Shown piece after piece: positions 1 through 11,331 of a stretch of DNA of 64,000 nt. The first letter of the stretch is position 1, and each line of letters begins with the position of its first letter. The position numbers and the translations under genes are program-made. The notes beneath the pieces are model-generated. The model searched no databases. It was not told the origin of the DNA and saw only the letters and a list, made by a program, of their open reading frames with translations. Source of the DNA: Aurantimicrobium sp. MWH-Uga1 (lineage in GTDB: Bacteria > Actinomycetota > Actinomycetes > Actinomycetales > Microbacteriaceae); contig NZ_CP030929.1 in the NCBI RefSeq assembly GCF_003325955.1, positions 744,001 to 808,000 of the forward strand. Reading direction: 5' to 3'.

Positions 1-1
1 T

Positions 2-334
2 GGCACCCCGTTCCTTTCTGCGGGTACCACGATTGAACTCGCTGGTGTGTGGGCACCTTCGAAAATTTCTTCCTCATATCGAGTTATTTATGTCGTCCGC
101 GAAGACCGTCGTATGGGTTACGCACTCGGAACTCTCGATTCTGCGCCAGTCATTGGCGAAGAATACTTTGGTGTGGAGTGGCGCGATGACGACTCAGTGT
201 GGGCTGTAGTTCGCTCAGTCACCTCAATTGCTGAAGGTAGAAAGTACGCTTGGAGTGCCCCGGTCATTCGTGCGCGCCAGTGGTTGCTTCGTCGTCATTA
301 CGTTCGGTCTTTACTTCCTGCCCGTTCGGTGTAA
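2..334 (+). CDS. DUF1990 family protein, C-terminal part
   Basis: The reading frame is open to the left edge, so the N-terminus is outside the window; about 110 residues are visible. The segment running from the TPFLSAGTT stretch to the RARQWLLRRHY stretch, with the 'YALGTLDSAPVIGEE.F' core, resembles the C-terminus of DUF1990 proteins, a family of unknown function common in actinobacteria. The internal GTG at 47 is not a likely start because the frame upstream of it already reads as family-like sequence. The stop lies three bases before hemW, so the two are probably co-transcribed. No catalytic role can be read from the sequence. Confidence 0.7.
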   Translation, partial: GTPFLSAGTTIELAGVWAPSKISSSYRVIYVVREDRRMGYALGTLDSAPVIGEEYFGVEWRDDDSVWAVVRSVTSIAEGRKYAWSAPVIRARQWLLRRHYVRSLLPARSV

Positions 335-337
335 ACA

Positions 338-1564
338 ATGGCTAGCCAATTGCCAGATGGTCTGGCAATGCCGCTGAACGGGGCATTGCCGAGCACTGTG
401 AGCGTTGGCTCCCTACATAAAACGATGAGTGCCTATGTGCACATTCCTTTTTGCCGGGTTCGTTGTGGCTATTGCGATTTCAACACCTACACAGCCACTG
501 AGCTCAGAGGCGCATCACAAGCCACTTATGTCGATGAATTGAAGAAAGAGATAGAACTTTCGATTGAGGTTCTTCACTGTGCAGATGTTTCAATACGACC
601 TCTACACACAGTGTTTTTCGGTGGTGGTACTCCGACGTTACTTCCCGTTTCTGATCTTGCCCATGCAGTACAAGCACTACGTGACAGCCATGGAATAGAA
701 ACAGGAGCAGAAGTCACAGTTGAAGCCAATCCAGATACCCTCACTGAAGAATATGTCGAAGGTTTAGTTCAGGCAGGTTTCACACGTGTGAGTGTAGGAA
801 TGCAATCTGCAGTTCCCCATGTACTTTCAGCATTGGATAGGACACACAATCCTGCTGCCGTAGACCGCGCAGTAACAATAATTCAGTCTGCTGGGCTAGA
901 AGCCAGTATTGATTTGATCTATGGAGCTCCGGGAGAGAGCCTGTCTGATTGGCGCAGGTCTCTAGAAAAAGCAATTTCTTTGAATACAGGGCATATTTCC
1001 GCCTATGCACTCATCGTTGAAGACGGTACTGCTTTGGCGCGCAAAATTAGTTCAGGAGTTATGGATGCTCCTGATGATGATTTACAGGCTGAAATGTATG
1101 AACTAGCTGACGAACTATTGAGCAAAGCGGGATTTCAATGGTACGAAATTAGCAATTGGGCAAAGTCACAACAGCAACAGTCTCAACACAATCTTGCCTA
1201 TTGGACTAACCAAAATTGGTGGGGCTATGGTCCTGGTGCACACTCCGCAATAGGTGGCACACGTTTCTGGAATGTCAAACACCCAGCTGCCTATGCAGGA
1301 CGCCTGGCCGAAAATCAAAGCCCAGCCTTGTCTTATGAGACACCTAACCAGGAAGCAGCCATGTTGGAACACGTGTTACTGGGGTCACGATTAGCAGCAG
1401 GTATACCTGCTCAAGGGCACGACCCTCAAGCCATTTCTTCACTGATAGCTCGTGGTCTCATTGACGGCAAGCATGCTACTGGTGGACGAATCGTGTTAAC
1501 ACTTTCTGGTCGTCTTCGTGCTGATGAAGTTGTTCGAGTATTACTCTTTCGTTCTCAGGATTGA
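338..1564 (+). CDS. hemW: Radical SAM heme chaperone HemW (HemN-like)
   Basis: HemW binds heme and a 4Fe-4S cluster and is thought to deliver heme to respiratory proteins in the cytoplasm. It is often misnamed coproporphyrinogen III oxidase. The radical-SAM motif CxxxCxxC is at residues 39-46 (C39, C43, C46), followed by GGGTPT at about 93-99 and the HNxxYW motif typical of HemW in the C-terminal half. At 408 aa it has the usual family length. The ATG at 338 gives an N-terminal extension of about 30 residues, as in other actinobacterial HemW; ATG 425 is a shorter alternative, and neither has a clear ribosome binding site. It follows the DUF1990 gene by 3 nt and precedes hrcA, a common actinobacterial order. 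Confidence 0.92.
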   Translation: MASQLPDGLAMPLNGALPSTVSVGSLHKTMSAYVHIPFCRVRCGYCDFNTYTATELRGASQATYVDELKKEIELSIEVLHCADVSIRPLHTVFFGGGTPTLLPVSDLAHAVQALRDSHGIETGAEVTVEANPDTLTEEYVEGLVQAGFTRVSVGMQSAVPHVLSALDRTHNPAAVDRAVTIIQSAGLEASIDLIYGAPGESLSDWRRSLEKAISLNTGHISAYALIVEDGTALARKISSGVMDAPDDDLQAEMYELADELLSKAGFQWYEISNWAKSQQQQSQHNLAYWTNQNWWGYGPGAHSAIGGTRFWNVKHPAAYAGRLAENQSPALSYETPNQEAAMLEHVLLGSRLAAGIPAQGHDPQAISSLIARGLIDGKHATGGRIVLTLSGRLRADEVVRVLLFRSQD

Positions 1565-1584
1565 CTGCTAAATATCCGGTATCA

Positions 1585-1611
1585 TTAGCACTCAGATGCA
1601 TCGAGTGCTAG
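1585..1611 (+). promoter_or_regulatory. CIRCE operator upstream of hrcA
   Basis: TTAGCACTC, a 9-nt spacer and GAGTGCTAG match the CIRCE consensus (TTAGCACTC-N9-GAGTGCTAA) with one mismatch at the last base. HrcA dimers bind CIRCE and release it on heat shock when GroEL is titrated. A possible -10 (TATCAT, 1580-1585) touches the left arm, so bound repressor would block initiation. The hrcA start codon lies 20 nt downstream. Confidence 0.93.
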
Positions 1612-1630
1612 TGATGTAAAGGAGGATTCG

Positions 1631-2650
1631 ATGGTTTCACAACGTGGGCTTGAAGTTCTTCGCGTCATCGTTCAGGATTATGTTTCTTCACGTGAGCCCG
1701 TCGGTTCAAAAGCTATTGTTGACCGCCATCAATTTGGCGTATCCGCGGCGACAATTCGCAACGATATGGCACTGCTCGAGGAAGAAGAGCTCATTGTTGC
1801 CCCTCATACATCCAGCGGTCGAGTTCCCACAGACAAGGGATATCGTCTTTTCGTTGACCACTTAGCCGAAGTCAAGCACATCACGCCGACACAAAAGCAA
1901 GCCATAGATCAATTTCTAGATGATTCTGCAGATTTTGATGAACTTCTTGGACGAACTGTTCGTTTGCTTTCTCAATTAACTAACCAGGTCGCTATCGTCC
2001 AATACCCCACATTAGGTTCGACACGAATTCGTCACATCGAACTCGTTTCTCTCGGCAATAATCGAGCTTTATGCGTTGTGATTAGCGACAACGGTCAGGT
2101 CGAACAGAAATTGATTGATCTTGAAGTTGAGCTCAACGAAACCGACCTTGCCCAGTTATGTTCTGGAATTAATGAGCAAGTGGCAGGGAAACTTCACAGT
2201 GAGCTTTCTGAATCCATAACTTCGCTCACGTCTCGGGTGCATAACGCCCTGATTCCAGCAGTAACTCACATAGCCTCAGCACTGAGCGACAGCATTCAAG
2301 CTAACCGGCAAAACAAGTTAGTGATGGCGGGCACAGCTAACCTAGTCCGAACAGGCGAAGATTTCTCCGACAGTATCTACCCAGTTCTCGAAGCCATTGA
2401 AGAACAAGTAGTTCTGTTGAAACTACTGACCGAAATGAAGGCGGATGCCGACGAAGTGGCAGTGAGTATCGGTCGAGAGCACAGTAATTCAGGCTTAGAA
2501 CAAGCGAGCCTGCTTTCCACTGGATACAGCTCGGCTGGTGAAAAAGCCACCCTGGGGCTTGTCGGACCAACCCGAATGGACTATTCCTCCAACATCGCAT
2601 CAATCCGTGCTGTTGCCCGATATCTCACTCGTGTGCTTGATGCACGCTAA
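1631..2650 (+). CDS. hrcA: Heat-inducible transcription repressor HrcA
   Basis: HrcA is the CIRCE-binding repressor of class I heat-shock genes. The 339-aa product has the N-terminal winged-helix region (residues about 1-75, with the SAATIRNDMALLEE recognition segment and the SSGRVPTDKGYR wing) and the GAF-like dimerisation/inserted domain downstream; the length is normal. A strong AAAGGAGG ribosome binding site precedes the ATG. The CIRCE element just upstream shows autoregulation. dnaJ follows after 26 nt, giving the standard actinobacterial hrcA-dnaJ2 unit; groES/groEL and dnaK are not in this window. Confidence 0.97.
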   Translation: MVSQRGLEVLRVIVQDYVSSREPVGSKAIVDRHQFGVSAATIRNDMALLEEEELIVAPHTSSGRVPTDKGYRLFVDHLAEVKHITPTQKQAIDQFLDDSADFDELLGRTVRLLSQLTNQVAIVQYPTLGSTRIRHIELVSLGNNRALCVVISDNGQVEQKLIDLEVELNETDLAQLCSGINEQVAGKLHSELSESITSLTSRVHNALIPAVTHIASALSDSIQANRQNKLVMAGTANLVRTGEDFSDSIYPVLEAIEEQVVLLKLLTEMKADADEVAVSIGREHSNSGLEQASLLSTGYSSAGEKATLGLVGPTRMDYSSNIASIRAVARYLTRVLDAR

Positions 2651-2676
2651 ACCCTCATTCAAAGGAGATGGCCTTC

Positions 2677-3786
2677 GTGGCTGATCATTACGACGTTTTA
2701 GGTATCTCACGTGATGCCAGTGCTGAAGACATCAAAAAGGCATATCGCAGACTTGCACGTGAACTTCACCCTGATGTGAATCCAGACGAGGCAGCACAGG
2801 AAAAATTCAAACTCGTCACCCACGCCTATGAAGTTCTCAGTGACCCCGTGCAACGTCAACAATATGATTTAGGTCCACAAGCCGGCTTTGGCGGGAACTT
2901 CGGCGGGCAAGGTTTTAGTGACTTTGGAGACATCTTCAACACCTTCTTCGGTGGAGGCCAGCAACGCGGTCCACGTTCACGAATGGAACGCGGTCAAGAT
3001 GCTTTGCTACGCGTAGAGGTTGACCTTGCCGACGTCATTTTTGGCGTTCACAAAGATATTGAAATTGATACCGCAGTGGTGTGCGAAACCTGTAATGGAA
3101 ACTGCTGTCAACCAGGGACATCGCCAATAACATGTGACATTTGTGGCGGTTCAGGCTCTATTCAACGTGCAGTTCGCTCCCTACTGGGAAACGTCATGAC
3201 TTCCAACCCTTGTGGAAGCTGCAGAGGTTATGGAACCACCATTCCCGCACCCTGCACAACATGCCAAGGGCAAGGCCGTGTCAGGGCGTCAAAAAGAATA
3301 CCGGTGGACATTCCTGCCGGTGTCGATACAGGTGTTCGACTTCACATGGCTCAAGCAGGAGAAGCTGGTCAAGCAGGCGGCGTCCCCGGCGACCTCTATT
3401 TTGAAATCAAAGTCAATCACCACGATGTGTTCAGTCGTGACAACGATGACTTGCTGTGCACTCTAGAAGTTCAGATGACCGATGCCATCCTAGGAACCAC
3501 AGTTACGGTTCCAGGGCTTGATGGTGAGGTCACGCTAGAGATTAAGCCCGGAACGCAAGGCTCAGAAGTTCTGACTGTAAAAGATCGAGGCATAACACGC
3601 CTACGCGGAAATGGCCGCGGTGATCTTAAAGTGGGAATCCATGTGATTACTCCCACCAAGTTGAGTTCTAAGGAAAAAGAACTCATTTCAACATTCGCTC
3701 AGGGACGAAAGCAATCCACTCCAGCACTGACACATTTCCAACAGGGAATGTTCTCAAAGTTGCGCGATCGATTCTTCAACGCATAA
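2677..3786 (+). CDS. dnaJ: Chaperone protein DnaJ
   Basis: Co-chaperone that stimulates DnaK ATPase and delivers unfolded substrates. Domains: J domain (residues 1-68, HPD at 31-33), Gly/Phe-rich linker (about 66-100), zinc-finger domain with four CxxC repeats (136, 153, 179, 193), and C-terminal substrate-binding domains. The GTG at 2677 is preferred over the in-frame ATG at 2668 because AGGAG (2663-2667) abuts that ATG directly but lies 9 nt before the GTG, and the protein then begins with the usual MADHYDVLG. The first zinc repeat reads CETCNGNC, with Cys where the terminal Gly of CxxCxGxG is expected. It is the hrcA-linked DnaJ2 type. Confidence 0.95.
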   Translation: MADHYDVLGISRDASAEDIKKAYRRLARELHPDVNPDEAAQEKFKLVTHAYEVLSDPVQRQQYDLGPQAGFGGNFGGQGFSDFGDIFNTFFGGGQQRGPRSRMERGQDALLRVEVDLADVIFGVHKDIEIDTAVVCETCNGNCCQPGTSPITCDICGGSGSIQRAVRSLLGNVMTSNPCGSCRGYGTTIPAPCTTCQGQGRVRASKRIPVDIPAGVDTGVRLHMAQAGEAGQAGGVPGDLYFEIKVNHHDVFSRDNDDLLCTLEVQMTDAILGTTVTVPGLDGEVTLEIKPGTQGSEVLTVKDRGITRLRGNGRGDLKVGIHVITPTKLSSKEKELISTFAQGRKQSTPALTHFQQGMFSKLRDRFFNA

Positions 3787-3790
3787 AGCA

Positions 3791-4519
3791 ATGGCACACT
3801 TTTACATTCTGGAAAGCCTTGAATCCTCTTCTGTCGGATCAGAAGTAGTTTTAGATGGCTCGGAGGGAAAACACGCTGCCACTGTCTCCCGAGTGAGACC
3901 AGGGGAGAAGTTCACTGTAGGCAATGGGCGCGGTCTCGTTCTTAAAGTCGAAGCTGAATCAGTATCCAAAGACTGTGTCCAACTTCGTGTACTTCATGCA
4001 GAAAACGAGAAACGTCTTCATCCAGAATTTATCCTTGTTCAAGCACTGGCCAAAACAGACCGAGATGAACGAGCAATTGAAGCGGCAACAGAGCTGGGTG
4101 TTGACACCGTCATCCCGTGGTCTGCCTCACGAAGCATCTCCAAATGGGACGGGCCCAAGGTTGGAAAAGGTATTGCGAGGTGGTCAGCAATTGTTCGTGA
4201 AGCAAGCAAACAATCCATTCGCGCCTTTATTCCACAGGTTCACCCTCCAGCCAGTACGTCCGAACTTGTCCAGTTGTTATCAGGTGCTGACCTGGTCGTG
4301 TTAGATCCGACAGGAGATGTTCCGTTGAGTTCTTTCAATCCCACATCGCATCAAATAGCGATCATTGTTGGGCCAGAGGGCGGCATCACAGATTCTGAAT
4401 TAGATATGTTCCGAAATGCAGGTGCCACCATCGCCACGATGGGAAACAATATTCTTCGAACCTCGACTGCAGGACCTGCAGCATTGGCCATCATGAATGC
4501 CAAACTAGGGCGCTGTTAA
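3791..4519 (+). CDS. rsmE: 16S rRNA (uracil1498-N3)-methyltransferase RsmE
   Basis: Methylates N3 of U1498 in the 30S decoding region using S-adenosylmethionine. The 242-aa protein has the N-terminal PUA-like part and a C-terminal SPOUT knot, seen as IIVGPEGGITDSEL near residues 190-203 and LRTSTAGPAAL near the end. It lies 4 nt after dnaJ and 9 nt before the HIT gene, so it belongs to the hrcA-dnaJ transcription unit, an order usual in actinobacteria and firmicutes. Confidence 0.95.
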   Translation: MAHFYILESLESSSVGSEVVLDGSEGKHAATVSRVRPGEKFTVGNGRGLVLKVEAESVSKDCVQLRVLHAENEKRLHPEFILVQALAKTDRDERAIEAATELGVDTVIPWSASRSISKWDGPKVGKGIARWSAIVREASKQSIRAFIPQVHPPASTSELVQLLSGADLVVLDPTGDVPLSSFNPTSHQIAIIVGPEGGITDSELDMFRNAGATIATMGNNILRTSTAGPAALAIMNAKLGRC

Positions 4520-4522
4520 GCT
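4517..4522 (+). promoter_or_regulatory. Candidate leaderless -10 box for the HIT gene
   Basis: TAAGCT lies 6 nt before the ATG at 4529, matching the TANNNT-N6/7-start arrangement found repeatedly in this window. It overlaps the rsmE stop codon, so it would be an internal promoter of the operon. Evidence is spacing and consensus only. Confidence 0.35.
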
Positions 4523-4528
4523 AGAACT

Positions 4529-4879
4529 ATGTCCGAGCCGACTTCTTCGATTTTTACAAAAATAATTAATCGCGAAATACCAGCAGAAATTCTCTTTGAG
4601 AATGATCGTCTTATCGCCATCAGAGACATTGCTCCACAAGCTCCTATGCATTTACTCGTGATTCCTAAGTCTGAAAACTTCCTAAATGTCACAGAATTAG
4701 CTGCAGGTGATCCACAACTGCTGGCAGAAATGGTCTCTACCGCACATAATCTGGCAACCTTGCACTCTAACGGTGAGTATCGCTTGGTCTTCAACACAGG
4801 TGAGAGCGCAGGCCAGACAGTATTTCACGTTCATGCCCATGTACTCTCAGGCGGTCTTCAGGAGCACACACTTGCCTGA
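4529..4879 (+). CDS. hinT: HIT family purine nucleoside phosphoramidase (HinT-like)
   Basis: Histidine-triad hydrolase of AMP-lysine type phosphoramidates. The triad is H100-V-H102-A-H104-V, near the C-terminus of a 116-aa protein, with the N-terminal SIFTKIINREIPAEI segment typical of HinT. It lies 9 nt after rsmE, and its last codons overlap the TTG start of phoH by 8 nt, suggesting translational coupling. Physiological substrate in actinobacteria is not established. Confidence 0.92.
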   Translation: MSEPTSSIFTKIINREIPAEILFENDRLIAIRDIAPQAPMHLLVIPKSENFLNVTELAAGDPQLLAEMVSTAHNLATLHSNGEYRLVFNTGESAGQTVFHVHAHVLSGGLQEHTLA

Positions 4880-5903
4880 ATTTGCCGCACCACATTCAGA
4901 AGTCATCACTGTGGATGGTATTGAAATGGTTCGATTGCTGGGTCCACAAGACCGGTTACTCACCAGTGTTGAGAAACAGTACCCACTGGTTGAGGTTCAC
5001 GTTCGTGGTAATGAGATTCGTTTCAGCCCCAAAATCGCTGGCGAGGATGCTTACAAAGAACTTCTCGCAGCCCAAAATCTTGTCCGCGAGTTATTGTCCA
5101 TGGTTCGACAAGGACATGATCTCGCCCCAACTGATGTTGAAAGTGGGAAACACATTCAGGAAGCGCACCCACACACTTCTCCATCGGCAGTTTTGGGAGA
5201 AGATATTCTCTCCACGCGGGGAAAAACTCTGCGGCCAAAAACAGTTGGTCAGCAGGAATATGTTCGCGCAATAGAAGATCACACAATCACTTTCGGCATT
5301 GGCCCAGCTGGAACGGGGAAAACTTATCTTGCGATGGCAAAAGCTGTTCAAGCATTACAACGCAAAGAAGTGGAGCGCATTATCTTGACTCGCCCTGCTG
5401 TTGAAGCGGGGGAGCGGTTGGGATTTTTACCCGGAACTCTTACTGACAAGATAGATCCCTATCTACGTCCACTTTTTGACGCGCTTAACGAAATGCTCGA
5501 TCCTGAGCTAGTTCCCAAGCTGATGGCTGTTGGCACAATTGAGGTCGCACCACTGGCGTATATGCGAGGTCGAACACTTAACAATTCCTTCATTATTTTG
5601 GATGAGGCTCAAAACACCACTCCAGAGCAGATGAAAATGTTCCTCACACGACTTGGTTTTGACTCCAAGATGGTGATTACTGGTGACATCACTCAGGTGG
5701 ACCTACCAAGTTCCGCTAGCGGATTGAGACTAGTCACAGGAATCCTTCAAGATATTGACGACATCCATTTTGCTCGCCTGACAAGCGCAGACGTTGTTCG
5801 CCATTCACTTGTCGGACGCATCGTTGACGCCTATAGCGAATATGACGAAAAGTCTTTAGCTGCTCGGCATAAGCGAGAACAAGCCCTGGAGGCTCGTGAA
5901 TGA
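4872..5903 (+). CDS. phoH: PhoH-like ATPase
   Basis: Cytoplasmic P-loop ATPase of the PhoH/YbeZ type, usually encoded next to YbeY and linked to RNA handling and ribosome quality control. The Walker A motif GPAGTGKT is at residues 144-151 and Walker B IILDEAQ at 241-247. An N-terminal KH-like region precedes them. The start chosen is TTG at 4872: an AGGAG site (4860-4864) sits 7 nt upstream, and the protein then has 343 aa, the normal length. A longer open frame to 4707 lies entirely within hinT and does not resemble PhoH. The 3' end overlaps ybeY by 4 nt. Confidence 0.93.
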   Translation: MPEFAAPHSEVITVDGIEMVRLLGPQDRLLTSVEKQYPLVEVHVRGNEIRFSPKIAGEDAYKELLAAQNLVRELLSMVRQGHDLAPTDVESGKHIQEAHPHTSPSAVLGEDILSTRGKTLRPKTVGQQEYVRAIEDHTITFGIGPAGTGKTYLAMAKAVQALQRKEVERIILTRPAVEAGERLGFLPGTLTDKIDPYLRPLFDALNEMLDPELVPKLMAVGTIEVAPLAYMRGRTLNNSFIILDEAQNTTPEQMKMFLTRLGFDSKMVITGDITQVDLPSSASGLRLVTGILQDIDDIHFARLTSADVVRHSLVGRIVDAYSEYDEKSLAARHKREQALEARE

Positions 5904-6370
5904 GTATCGAAGTAAACAATGAATCTAGCTTCGCCATTGATGAATCAGCGCTTCAGCGCTTAGCTACATATTGTCTGGACGCTATGCGCGTTCATCCCGA
6001 TGCAGATCTTGCCCTCGTCCTTGTAGACGAGGGAGCGATGGAGCAACTACACGTTCAGTGGATGGGCGAACCGGGCCCTACAGATGTATTGAGTTTCCCC
6101 ATGGATGAGTTACGTCCAGGTAATGACGATGTGGTGACACCACCTGGTGTTCTCGGAGATGTTGTTCTGTGCCCGCAAGTTGCAGAGGTTCAAGCCGAGG
6201 GTGCCGGCCATTCCACGATGGATGAGCTGCTCTATCTCACCGCTCACGGAATATTGCATCTTCTCGGGTTTGACCATGCCGAACCTGATGAAGAAAAAGA
6301 AATGTTTGCCCTCCAACGCGACCTCATAATTGGGTTCAGCATGGCAGAGAAAAAACGAGAGACTTCGTGA
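5900..6370 (+). CDS. ybeY: Endoribonuclease / rRNA maturation factor YbeY
   Basis: Single-strand endoribonuclease involved in 16S rRNA 3' maturation and 70S quality control. The zinc motif HGxLHLxGxDH is intact at residues 116-126. At 156 aa it has typical length. It overlaps phoH by 4 nt upstream, and its TGA overlaps the GTG start of the CNNM gene downstream, so the three genes are tightly coupled. Confidence 0.95.
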   Translation: MSIEVNNESSFAIDESALQRLATYCLDAMRVHPDADLALVLVDEGAMEQLHVQWMGEPGPTDVLSFPMDELRPGNDDVVTPPGVLGDVVLCPQVAEVQAEGAGHSTMDELLYLTAHGILHLLGFDHAEPDEEKEMFALQRDLIIGFSMAEKKRETS

Positions 6371-7662
6371 TAATTTTCCTCACCATTCTCGGCATGGTTG
6401 CGCTCATTGGATTCGGCGGGTTGATGGCGGCCAGTGAATCTGCAATGGGCGTGATGTCTTCGGAAGATTTTCGTCAAGCAGCTCAAGGACGTCGAGCAGA
6501 GCGATCACTTCTAGCAATTTCACGTGATGTTGGTCCACACCGCACAGTCACTACATTTGTGAGAATTCTTGCGGAAACAGCTGCCGCCGTTATTGTCACG
6601 CTGGCTCTAGTTTCCTTGGGTCTGCCTTATTGGGCCGCCCTACTCTTAGCAATTTTGGTGATGTCTATCGCCAGCTTTGTTTTGGCCGGTTCAAGTCCAC
6701 GGTCTGTGGGCCGAGTTCATCCTGAAAAAGTTTTGAGTGTTTCTGCGCCACTTATTCATTTCTTTCGCGTGATTTTAGGGCCTTTGGCGAACTTTCTTGT
6801 CACCATGGGAGATAAAGTCACTCCAGGCCGTCCAGGCACAACGTCCTTTGCCTCAGAAGAGCAGCTTCTGAGCATGGTTGATGAAGCCGTGAAGCATGAC
6901 GTGTTGGAGAGTGATGAACGTGAGCTCATTCACTCCATCTTCGAATGGGGTGAGACCGTTGCACGTGAGATTATGATTCCTCGAACAGATATGGTCACAA
7001 TCAACTCTCATGCATCATTGAGTGATGCTGCAAAGTTGTTCCATGAATCTGGTTACTCTCGAGTGCCAATCATTGGTGAAGAGATTGATGACATCGTTGG
7101 TGTGCTCAACCTTCGTGATGTCTCTCGTCGAATGTTTGAACACCCTGAAAAATTTTCTGAAGGCAAACTCATTGACTTGGCACGACCTGCAATGTTTGTT
7201 CCTGAGTCGAAGAAAGTCGATGACACTCTCAAACAGATGCAAGCCGAATCTATCCACATGGCATTAGTAGTAGACGAACACGGTGGCATTGCAGGCCTGG
7301 TGACTCTCGAGGATCTTATTGAGGAACTCGTTGGCGATATTTCGGATGAACATGATCGTGGTGCCCCAGATGTCGAGCTGATTCGCGAAAACACCTACCG
7401 TGTGGCCACGCGTCTACCACTTGATGAATTAGGCGAACTCTTTGGGCTTGAACTCGATGATGAAGATGTGGACTCTGTTGGAGGATTACTGGCAAAAGAG
7501 CTTGGCAGACTCCCTGTTGTAGGGGATAGCGTTACCGTGAGCGGATTGATCATCACAGCAGATGTGAGCGGTTCACACCGCAAGCGTGTAACCAGAGTGG
7601 TTGTAGAACGCGATCAAGACCTCATTGATGCTCTTACTGCTTTTTCAGAACAGGATGAATAA
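6367..7662 (+). CDS. CNNM/CorC-type membrane transporter (hemolysin C family)
   Basis: A 431-aa protein with N-terminal transmembrane segments (about residues 1-25, 60-85 and 88-110; CNNM/DUF21-type), a pair of CBS domains (about 200-320, with IPRTDMVTI and VVDEHGGIAGLVTLEDLIEE), and a C-terminal CorC_HlyC domain. This architecture is associated with Mg2+/Co2+ efflux or cation homeostasis; the name hemolysin is historical. It starts with GTG overlapping the ybeY stop, and ends overlapping the era start by one base. The phoH-ybeY-CNNM-era order is the standard actinobacterial arrangement. Confidence 0.9.
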   Translation: MIIFLTILGMVALIGFGGLMAASESAMGVMSSEDFRQAAQGRRAERSLLAISRDVGPHRTVTTFVRILAETAAAVIVTLALVSLGLPYWAALLLAILVMSIASFVLAGSSPRSVGRVHPEKVLSVSAPLIHFFRVILGPLANFLVTMGDKVTPGRPGTTSFASEEQLLSMVDEAVKHDVLESDERELIHSIFEWGETVAREIMIPRTDMVTINSHASLSDAAKLFHESGYSRVPIIGEEIDDIVGVLNLRDVSRRMFEHPEKFSEGKLIDLARPAMFVPESKKVDDTLKQMQAESIHMALVVDEHGGIAGLVTLEDLIEELVGDISDEHDRGAPDVELIRENTYRVATRLPLDELGELFGLELDDEDVDSVGGLLAKELGRLPVVGDSVTVSGLIITADVSGSHRKRVTRVVVERDQDLIDALTAFSEQDE

Positions 7663-8591
7663 TGGCGAGACCTCCAAAATCATCAAAGCGTGATGAAAAC
7701 ACAGGTGAATTTCGTTCAGGTTTCGTCTCGCTAGTAGGACGGCCAAATGTTGGCAAATCCACCTTGACAAACGCCCTAGTTGGAGAAAAGGTTGCCATCA
7801 CCTCTTCCAAGCCACAAACTACACGTCACACAATTAGAGGAATATCCAACCGTCCAACTGGACAACTCATTCTGGTTGACACACCAGGAATTCATCGCCC
7901 CAGAACACTACTTGGTGAGCGATTAAATGCCCTCGTTCAGGCAACACTCGGCGATGTTGACGTGATCGGTATGTGTTTTCCTGCAGATGAACCCATCGGC
8001 CCGGGTGATCGATTCATCAATGAACAATTGCACAAGTATCCCCGTGCTATCAAAATAGCTGTCATCACAAAGACAGATGTTGCAACTAAAGCACAGACCG
8101 CCGAAAGGCTCATGCAAGTTCAAGAATTACGAGATTGGGCATCAATCATTCCTGTTTCGGCTGTTGGAAACGAGCAGATAGACCTCCTTGCAGATGAGCT
8201 CATTCAACTCCTGCCGCTAGGTCATCCTCTTTATCCCGAAGAAACAAACACTGATGAGGACATTGAAAAGCGTATTTCTGAGCTCATTCGAGAGACCATT
8301 CTTGAGGGAGTTCATGAAGAACTGCCACATTCCTTGGCCGTCACTATTGATGACATGATTGAACGTGAGGATAAAGATATTCTCGAAATTTACGCCAATG
8401 TTTTCGTTGAGCGCGACAGTCAAAAAGGAATCATCATCGGTTCTGGCGGAGAGCGCCTCAAAGACATCGGTCAACGCTCCCGTGCAGCGATCGAGCCTGT
8501 TGTCGGTCAGAAAGTATTTTTATCTCTGCGAGTCAAGGTGGCCAAAGATTGGCAGCGGGACCCCAAATTACTCCAGCGATTGGGCTTCTAA
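7662..8591 (+). CDS. era: GTPase Era
   Basis: Essential GTPase that binds 16S rRNA and assists 30S assembly. The 309-aa protein shows G1 GRPNVGKST (26-34), the SKPQTTRH switch, G3 DTPG, G4 TKTD and a C-terminal KH domain with GSGGERLKDIG. Its length is slightly above E. coli Era because of an N-terminal extension of about 20 residues. It is the last gene of the hrcA-to-era run; the leuA leader starts 23 nt after the stop. Confidence 0.96.
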   Translation: MARPPKSSKRDENTGEFRSGFVSLVGRPNVGKSTLTNALVGEKVAITSSKPQTTRHTIRGISNRPTGQLILVDTPGIHRPRTLLGERLNALVQATLGDVDVIGMCFPADEPIGPGDRFINEQLHKYPRAIKIAVITKTDVATKAQTAERLMQVQELRDWASIIPVSAVGNEQIDLLADELIQLLPLGHPLYPEETNTDEDIEKRISELIRETILEGVHEELPHSLAVTIDDMIEREDKDILEIYANVFVERDSQKGIIIGSGGERLKDIGQRSRAAIEPVVGQKVFLSLRVKVAKDWQRDPKLLQRLGF

Positions 8592-8602
8592 AGCGCAAGT
8601 GC

Positions 8603-8608
8603 TAGCCT
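8603..8608 (+). promoter_or_regulatory. Leaderless -10 box for the leuA leader peptide
   Basis: TAGCCT lies 6 nt before the leader ATG at 8615, and TTGGGC at 8580-8585 is a possible -35 with a 17-nt spacer. Transcription would start at or next to the leader start codon. Confidence 0.6.
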
Positions 8609-8614
8609 AGAAAT

Positions 8615-8643
8615 ATGTCCACTGGTCTGCTTCTTCTTAGTTG

Positions 8644-8665
<22 letters not shown>
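8615..8665 (+). CDS. leuA leader peptide, 16 aa with four Leu codons in a row
   Basis: The short frame encodes MSTGLLLLSCRDESIY and then TAG. The run of four leucine codons (CTG CTT CTT CTT, 8627-8638) is what a leucine-sensing attenuation peptide needs. It has no Shine-Dalgarno sequence and appears leaderless. Its distal codons form the left arm of an 11-bp perfect hairpin. Leader peptides and a conserved leader element upstream of actinobacterial leuA are known from comparative work; the peptide itself here is read directly from sequence. Confidence 0.82.
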
Positions 8666-11327
<2,662 letters not shown>

Positions 11328-11331
<4 letters not shown>

